DNA from: Whalleya microplaca
Lineage: Eukaryota; Ascomycota; Sordariomycetes; Xylariales; Xylariaceae
Reading direction: 5' to 3'
Assembly: GCA_022497155.1 (NCBI GenBank)
Contig: MU385779.1
Span: 151,496-215,495 of the forward strand
Length of the DNA stretch: 64,000 nucleotides
A program made the translations under genes and the position numbers. Positions 56,405-64,000 of the stretch are shown here, in pieces (position 1 is the stretch's first letter; the number at the start of each line of letters is the position of its first letter). Below the pieces are notes generated by a model, which was not told the origin of the DNA, did not search any database, and saw only the letters and a program-made list of their open reading frames with translations.

Positions 56405-57180
56405 AAAGTATACCCGAAACTCAATTCATCAGATCAGTCCTCCTAGAGTCATGTAGACCCCCTGCATTAGTGCTTGGAGACTAGTTGTCCTATCCCGTCT
56501 TCTGGGCTAAGGACTTATTTTTGAGAATTGATACTCCGTCTATTTCCTGTAATTATATGTCTTCATCCTCGCATTTCGGAGGAAACACCTACTGCCAGTG
56601 TCCCAATGCACATTTTCGAGTCTTCTCGCCCACTTGATCAGTATAACGATCAACTCATGCAAACCCTATGACAGCCACGAAGGGCAGTATCGGGTACCCA
56701 GGCATACTACTGAATAGTCAATTGAGTGCTGTCCCTCTGTGAGTGATCTTGTCCGGGAGGCTAAGATCTCTTTGAAATAGTAAGCGCTTGGATACATTAT
56801 CTACCCAAGCTCCATACAGGAAAGGGGCAACTGTCAATCACCCCTATCATGACAATACGTTACGGTCGGTTTCTGATATTCAAGTGTCAAACTCGATGAA
56901 ATTCGACGATGACAGTAGCACAAGAAGCAGAGAGAGAGGGAGAATTTGAGCACCTTCAGCTTCGGCAAGGAAGATAACATTGATACCATATGATACTAGT
57001 ATATACATGGGCCTTAAGGCCCGAAGGCACCATACTCTAAAATATGTAAACAAAACTGAATAAATTCTCGGCTACCCTACAGAAAAGAGCATGATAGATG
57101 CTCATAGGGAGCTGTAAACGAGCATACAGAGCGAGTTAGGCTCGATTCTAAACAGTACTGTTGGCATTCGCTCTATTACC
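56405..57180. other. Convergent intergenic region, nothing recognised
   Basis: About 780 bp between the convergent NOC2 and chitinase genes, with no coding frame or repeat of note. Confidence 0.5.
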
Positions 57181-58498
57181 TCATTTTAGGGTAGCGAGAC
57201 CGTCTTGCATGGCCTTAATGTAAGTATACTCTGAAGAATCTTCGCCCAAGCTCCATGCCACTGTGCAGAGGTCATTAGCACTATCATTCAGCAGATTTTG
57301 GGCAGTTTTCCGAGTGTAGACTTACTGATTCCCCCAAGTTTGCGATCTTTTACAATCTGCTCAAACTTCTCTTTAATGAAGTCCGGCGTATCCCACGTCC
57401 AGAAGTAGCTCGTGGCCGAGTCCCAGTACCATTCGCCACCTTCGGTCGTATCGGCCTTTCCGCTAGACAGTACAGGAGGTACCTCCTTGAACGTCACAGC
57501 ACCAGACATACCGGTATCTTGGCCATTAGCATCTTCGAGGAGGACAGTTTCACAGCCAATGGGCTCAGTGCATTCGCCCTTGGTCTTGAACCACTTCGCG
57601 TAGAAAGCGATACCGAGGTTCATCTTACTCGCATCCATGCCCAAATCAAGATATTTATTAATGGAATTTAATGATCCCTTGACTGAGGTATGATGCGACG
57701 TCTTAGTATCGCGTCTGTCGTCAATAAATAAGTGTTAGTATTCCACCGTGAAGAAACTGAATAGAATTGACTTTACCTGTTCATCAAGTCGTAGGTCATG
57801 ACCTAAAAGAAGTATTGGCTTAGCTGTAATCACCTGTCTAGCCGCGGCAATGTCACTCACATTGACGACATCAACAATACCGTTGATTACAGGAACATTC
57901 TCAGGGGTAAAGGCGATCATATCTCTCTCCAGTCCGGGTACAGCGATCGAGAGTTCTTTATCGCCAATTGCTGCTTTGAGTTCTTTGAGAAATAAGGGAT
58001 AATTACCAATCTCATCAACCTTTCCGGAATTGGGGTTCTGTTTGTAATCTGCTCCGTTGCCTCCAGGATATTCCCAATCAACGTCTAGATTTCGAACAAG
58101 TTAGAGAAATCAGTGAAGAACATCGAACGAGTATACGTACCAATACAGTCGTATCCGTGGCTATCTAGCATTGCGGCCACGTTCTTCGCATACAGTTTTC
58201 GTGAGGCGTCGTCCTTCTGGCCAACTGAATACCCGGCAGTGTCCCCCCAACCCCCGATGGCCACACACATCTTTGTTCCTTCGTCAAACAGTGAGCGTAG
58301 ACTGTCCGGAGTTGCGAAAGGCGTGTATGTGCCTGCTGGGTCAGTGGTGAAGAGAGTGCTGTTGGCGAACGAAGTGATCACATGGGTTATACCAGCTGTA
58401 TCAGACTTGCTGGGAGAAGCAGGATGCCACTGGTCATAGTACATTGCAAAACGCGGTGTTGCGGCTGCAGCAGCCGTCACAGCTCGAGGGACATGCAT
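57181..58498 (-). CDS. GH18 chitinase, five exons including a 26-nt microexon
   Basis: Exons 58498-58141, 58084-57861, 57802-57777, 57714-57326 and 57260-57181 (introns 56, 58, 62 and 65 bp, all GT..AG) encode 358 aa. The joins restore the family blocks: FAMYYDQWHPASP, KMCVAIGGWGDT, the catalytic DxxDxDxE in YDCIDVDWEYPGG, VVNVMTYDLMNRRDTKT, MNLGIAFYAKWF and GGIMAWSLGED. The exon at 57777-57802 supplies MTYDLMN, the conserved substrate-binding strand. The start (MHVPRAVTAA) shows only a weak Ala-rich hydrophobic stretch and no convincing signal peptide, so the location is uncertain. There is no chitin-binding module. It hydrolyses beta-1,4-N-acetylglucosamine polymers with retention. A second ATG upstream (58540) would add 14 residues. 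Confidence 0.93.
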
Positions 58499-61377
58499 TT
58501 TGGGTAGGAAAGGCGTTGCACGATGAGAGAGGATCACCAAGTCTCAGGGACAATCGACTGCGAAATAACTAGTACTAGTCTAAACGAAAGAGGCGCTTGG
58601 TAGGTGTTGATGGGTTTTTCTAGTTTTAGAGTGCACCTTCCGACTTGCTCCTCCTCCTCCTGTGACTTCAAACTGGTTGGAATGACGTGTAACGTTCAAG
58701 ATTACATTCACTATAGTATGTACGTCGGATGCGGTTGTGTTAGAGTTACATCCTAGAGATCACATTCAGCTGAACGCCTTACTTATTTGAAGCCCCAGTA
58801 ACTTCCTAACAAGGAGAATCCTTCCCAACACAGGTAACCCATATACGATATTCATAATTATGACATTCCTGCGAATCTAATTCAAGTCATACTGGATAGA
58901 AGCCCCTAGTCGTAAGACTGAAGCAGTTAGTCGGATAAGCAACTTTCTGCACCATGGTTCGAATCAAAGGTAGATTACGAACGAGCCTTACTTGCGTATC
59001 TGCATCTGAAGTGCCATAAAAACCTTAATGGTTAGGTCGTATGCATCTCGATATGCATCTTATGATTAGCAACTCAAGGATGTACTGCATCTCGGGTGGG
59101 TTAGCCCCCCTCTTATTAGCTGCCTTTTTTGGGAAGTCAAGATTAACGTTACCCCAGATTGACAGGGGCTGGGGTCAATAAAGCCGAGCGAAAATCACCC
59201 CCTAGTCTGATTAACCCAAGCTGCCAATCAACCCTCTTCCTCCCTTTGACTAACAGCAGATACTTCTATTATGCCGAATATATAGTATAATTAGATGCAA
59301 CAAATGCAATCCAAGGTACCTGCGGCTAGGGGCAAAAATAGGTGCCAATGTAAACTGGCCTGCACATGTTTTGACCAGCTGAGATCCTTGAAGTGGTGAG
59401 GGCTGCTTGTTAGCAGTTAATCGGATGTAAACCTGAAACAAGTGAAAGGGTTTACCTAAAAGGGGTCAATCTGCTGTGCATGTGAATGGGCAACATGACA
59501 TGGCACACTGGGCTGTACTGAGTAGTGATCATCGGTAGCAACTACTCAATGGTGACATGAATGTGCTACCATAGTTAAAATCAAGAGGTTTCGCATTTCT
59601 GTCATTTCGTTTACTTGCAGTATCGTCGTTCAGAGTCGCTGGATTGCACTGCATGTTGTAGGAATGATTGTCCTTGTGTAATCAGACCTTCCGCAATCTA
59701 TAGACTGAGTACTTCTTAATATAAGAATAAGATAGACTTTGAAAATATCCATTCCTTAGCATATATATGCATCAAGGCTTATCATGCAACTATTGAATTT
59801 AAATAAGGGTATCATTTCCAACCGAAAGGAAGGCTTGGGTTTGTACAAGATCATATACGTCACCCTTTACATCATCACAGCTCTAAAGATTGACTCTAGC
59901 TAATCACCTATGTGGTCTTGACTTTAAGCAGATGGTAGATACTTAAGAGTAGCATGAAGCGAAAGCCTTTACCAAGGGTCTAAAGGTGATGGGGTTCTAG
60001 TATGTCTACATGATAAAGTATTCTAACAAAATAACAAGTTACCCAATCCGAAAAGAATTCCTTCACAGTGATTGTTCCATCTTCTGAATACTTTATCGAG
60101 AAACCTAGGACACTTTACGTTAATTCACTGACGATCACTTGCTTTTCGTTTTCGATCAGACCAATGGTTCTCGTTAATCTATCAAGACCCAAAGGATTCA
60201 TCGTCGCATGGTGGATGATATTACACCATAGAGAAGAGACAACCCTCTAATAATATTTCAGGGCTTCGCTGTACGATCTCAAATCCCTTCCCTTGCAGTT
60301 AATTATTGTTCCATTGTTCTTCAATTATGTTTCGACGTTTATTATTGACCTCGCACCGGGGATCTGTTTCTCATCAAGAGTCATTTTAGTCCTATAGGCT
60401 CATTACTCATTTTCATCTCTAGACATCAGCAATAATAGATCCATTGCATGTTGGACCGAGCTTCATGGGCCAAACCTTCTCTAACTATCTCAGATCTTTC
60501 CGATGGTCAGCTTCTTCGAAGGAGCATCAATTTTATTATGATTATAGCTATGACTGTTTACGGTGCAATGCGCAACGATTGCTCTAGTTATAGATCCCTC
60601 ATGGGGCCACGGTCACTGCTTTTTGCCAATGATACCACGCTACCGTGGAAGTTTTATCATGGACTTATCATGGACCTTACATCTTTCAGCGATTGAAGTT
60701 AGTTTGTTTAAGTGAAGCTATGTACAACCCGTAATTGTGTCTTCGCATCTTCACAATGGCGAACCGGATTATTTCTATACTTTTAAGGTCAAAACAAGAA
60801 TTCTGAGACAGTTGATGGATGTTGTAAGCCTTTCTAGCTACATAGCCTCAACAATACACACACTATATCAAAGACTCATATCATAATTTCTTCGGATTAT
60901 AGCCAGAACGATACCGATCATCCAGCAGTAGAAGCGAATATTCCCACGACTGGCAGTCTCACTAAAATCTTAGTGATGGTTGTATTCATGGCAAGCGTCT
61001 AGATGCGATAGGTTCGGGAGGCTTGGCTTCGCTCTCGGTAATCTTTCAGCTCAATGCTTGTTTCGATGACCCGCGTGCGGGGTATCCACCAGCATCACTC
61101 TAGGTACGTCCTTAGGCAATTCTAAGAGAGAAATGAAGGTACATACTCTTTTTCTGCGAGATACACTAGGTTGGTCTTATACTAATAACTATGTAAAAAT
61201 ATAAAATCGATCTGGAAATACTTTTGAGGATCTTAAGTACCTGATTGAAACTTTGTCTTTTTGGTAAGTTGATATGCGGGATGGTGTGCTTATCTCGTTT
61301 TCGCTTACATATCTTAGCCTGTTAATAGGCGCATAGCGTACGCATATTAGACCTGTATAAGTCCCACCCACAGGGTT
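58499..61377. other. Gene-free transition region
   Basis: About 2.9 kb between the chitinase start and the AT-rich block. It contains scattered frames of 60-80 codons with no recognisable product and no LTR or satellite. The part near 58900-59470 carries an excess of STRE-type pentamers, listed separately. Confidence 0.5.
58903..59465. promoter_or_regulatory. Cluster of STRE-like pentamers (CCCCT/AGGGG)
   Basis: Six copies in about 560 bp: 58903-58907, 59107-59111, 59164-59168, 59199-59203, 59328-59332 and 59461-59465. About one would be expected by chance on both strands. STREs bind Msn2/Msn4-type zinc-finger factors in yeasts; whether the orthologue acts here is inference. The cluster lies 0.4-1 kb upstream of the chitinase gene. 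Confidence 0.35.
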
Positions 61378-64000
61378 GGTCCTATAGTCCCGTAAAACTC
61401 CTATAGGAATTTTTTTTTCTTATAGAAGTCTTATAAAACCAATAAAAATTAATAGGACTACCTATAATAGTCCTACCTACAAGTTAAAAAATACGTGGAA
61501 CTTTTATAAAATTTTTACAAAAAAAACTTAGTCCTATTAAGTCCTATATAAAAAATCAAAATATTAACTAATTATATTATAGCTACTTATAAAAATAAGT
61601 TTTAATATAATAAAATAATATTAAAATAATTATAAATAATTAAATATTATTAAAAACTAGCTTTATTATAACTTATTAATATTTAATTAGTTATGTTCCG
61701 GCTAATAAATTAAAACTAAAAAACTATTAAGCTTTTTATTATTTATATTTTTTTAACTTAATTTAAATATTTCTAATCCTAATATGTAATTAGTTATAAT
61801 AAAAGTTAAGTCTTTTTTTAATAGTATTATAAAAAGTATTAATTCTTTAAAAAACGCCTTATTTAATAATTTCCTAATATAATAAATTAATTTATAAATA
61901 ATAGTTTTAATATCTTTATTAGACCAATTGTTTATATATTTAAATAATAAAAAATAACGATTTAATAATTTTTCGATATTATTATAAAACTATTTTATAA
62001 TTTTTTATAATATTTTTTAAATCAAACTAAATAGCTTTTTATAAAAACGGGAATTAAAGAAACTAATATAGTACGTAATAAAAAAAAAACAAATATCGGG
62101 TACCTAATTTATATTTAAAAATTTCTTTAATTTAATTTAAATAATAGCTTTATATTTAATAACTTTAAAAAAAAAGCTGCTGTAAAAATTAAAATATAAA
62201 TATACCTTATTAATATAAATATTATAATATATTAAATTATTTTATAATTATTTTATTAATAACGTATTTTAAAATTATAATAAATTTAATTTTAGCTAGT
62301 TTCGATAAACGAGATTACTAAAAATAAATATTATTTCTAATTCTACTTAAACGAAATACCTAAATACCGCAAATAATACCGATATCTTTTTATTTTATAT
62401 AACGTAATAAAAATTGTCGTTTTTAAATTATAATATCGGAAAATATAAAACGGAATAAATAATATAAAAAAAGTTTCTTTTTTAGCGATATAAAAAGTTT
62501 GGATAAAAAAATATAAATAAATTTAAATATATATAGTTTTTTTTTCGTTTAAATAACTTATTAGTTTTATAATATTTTAAACCGATTTTTATTAGCGATA
62601 ATAAAATTAATAGCGTCTAATATTTGCCTAAAATAGTTTTTATATTAATAAAGTTTTATATATAAAATATCGATAATAATATATTAGCTAGTTTTTTATA
62701 TATAGTAAAATTTATATTTAACGCCTTAAAAAAATTAAAATAATAAAATAATTATAAAATAATTTTATAATAACTTATAACTATTAATCGATTTATTTCT
62801 TAAATAATTTTTTATATATTTTTAATATTAATATCGTTCTCGCGGTTATTTTTTTAAAAATATAGATTTATATATTTTCGAAAGCAAAAAAGTTCGCGAG
62901 TAATAGACTTAATTATTACTTTTACTACATTTTATTTATTTATAAGCGAAAAAAAAAAGTCGCTCTCGCTTAATTTTTTAATATAAAATAATTTAAGGCT
63001 TTTTTAAAAAAATAAAAGTTACTTAATAGTTATAAATATATAAAAATTATAAAATAATCGCGAAATAATTAAATATTAAACGTATTTTTTAGACTTATAT
63101 ATTAAATTTTAAAATATTTTTTTTAGTTAGATATAAAGAATATATTAATAAAAAGAAATAAAAGTATTAATCGATAAAGCTATACCGCTTAAAATTATTT
63201 TTTTTGTTACAAAAATAGTATTTTTTTTCTAGTCTTTTGTTTATATTAACTTAATCCGCGCTACTATCGTTAAAGCCTTCGGAAATCTCGGAATATTTTC
63301 GCGCGACTTAATTAAAATATTTTCTTTTTTCGGAACTAAAAGAAATTAAAATAAAAATAATCCTAAAATAATTAAATATATATTACTTTATCTCAATTTA
63401 TATTATTATAACTTACTTTTAAATTTCGGCTTCGCGATTAGTTATAATAAAATTTTTTTTTTGCTAAATATCGAATTATCGCTTAATTACTTATTTTAAA
63501 TTATAACGGGCTTTTTTTATATCAAGAATTATAAAATCGAGATTTTTCTTTCGCTTTTAAACCTTTTAAATATTCGAATTAATAAAAAGCTTATTATCTG
63601 GCTTACGCCGCTTTATAACCGGAAATATAGTACTAAAATTAATTAAAAACTAATTATTTTATAATTAATTTATATATTCTATAATTGCATATTTATTTTA
63701 AGCCTTTAAAAGTAATAAAATAAAATTAAAGATAATATTATAATTATAATATAATTATTAAAAAGTTAAAAATATTATAAAAAGCTATTAAAATAAATGC
63801 TAAAATTTAAGTAAAAAAAATAAGGCTAATAATTAAAAAAGTAAAGCCGCCTAAAATCTCAAATTATTCCTTCCGTTTTTAAAAATCACGTAATTTTATT
63901 ATAAGAATAATAAAAATATAACTAATAAAAAGGACTTTTTTAATATATATATATTAAATATAATTTAATAAAAATTATATTATTAATATATTAAATTAAA
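61378..64000. repeat. Extremely AT-rich block with RIP signature, probable decayed transposon
   Basis: From about 61.4 kb to the right edge the sequence is almost only A and T, with the remaining C and G mainly in CpG, GC or CC/GG steps. CpA and TpG are nearly absent over hundreds of bases, the expected product of repeat-induced point mutation, which in most Pezizomycotina converts CpA to TpA. No gene can be read. The block extends beyond the window. The left part (61378-61560) repeats GTCCTAT/ATAGGAC-type motifs in both orientations. The original element type cannot be named. Confidence 0.85.

Noticed and set aside
58925..58975. tRNA-like B-box (GGTTCGAATCA) with an A-box-like stretch upstream
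   Set aside because: The T-stem cannot pair (two of five positions fail) and no acceptor stem or anticodon arm forms, so it is not a tRNA gene as far as can be seen.

Overview
The window is nuclear DNA of a filamentous ascomycete (Pezizomycotina, most likely a Sordariomycete; this placement is inference). The evidence is short spliceosomal introns of 49-90 bp with GT..AG ends, a largely conserved set of fungal housekeeping genes with CUG read as leucine, fungus-specific families such as the FTA2-like proteins, and a terminal block with the signature of repeat-induced point mutation (RIP).

Layout. 1-16 kb is accessory in character. It holds a partial fungus-specific hypothetical gene running off the left edge, an FTA2-like pseudokinase gene, a truncated cytochrome P450 interrupted by a solo LTR with a perfect 5-bp target duplication, an F-box gene with one extra base in a G run, a secreted endonuclease/exonuclease/phosphatase-fold protein, a 2-oxoglutarate/Fe(II) oxygenase, a small hypothetical gene and an intact three-exon P450. 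16-36 kb is conserved: MDM12 (ERMES tether), FAB1 (PtdIns3P 5-kinase), a serine/proline-rich hypothetical protein, a BolA-family protein, an ACSF3-like acyl/malonyl-CoA synthetase with a large repetitive insertion, and eIF4E. 36-42 kb has a prolyl-4-hydroxylase-like protein, a 3.2-kb gene-poor stretch with a decayed copy of a P450 leader, and an F-box-like gene. 42-58.5 kb is conserved again: a DUF726 (Mil1-like) protein, BTA1 betaine lipid synthase, an MFS transporter, an AlaX-type alanyl-tRNA editing protein, VPS28 and NOC2 sharing a divergent promoter, and a GH18 chitinase with a 26-nt microexon. From 58.5 kb to the right edge no gene is seen. From about 61.4 kb the sequence becomes extremely AT-rich, nearly without CpA/TpG, as expected of a RIP-mutated transposon block.

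The genes are mostly independent cellular functions and do not form one operon-like pathway. The membrane-lipid theme (MDM12, FAB1, BTA1, the DUF726 lipase-like protein) is probably coincidental. No CRISPR array, rRNA or convincing tRNA gene was found. The strongest unusual signals are the solo LTR with its perfect target duplication, the Asn-Gly-repeat plus coiled-coil insertion inside an adenylation domain, the single-base frameshift in the F-box gene, and the RIP block with an abrupt motif-rich border. No clearly new multi-gene system could be supported.
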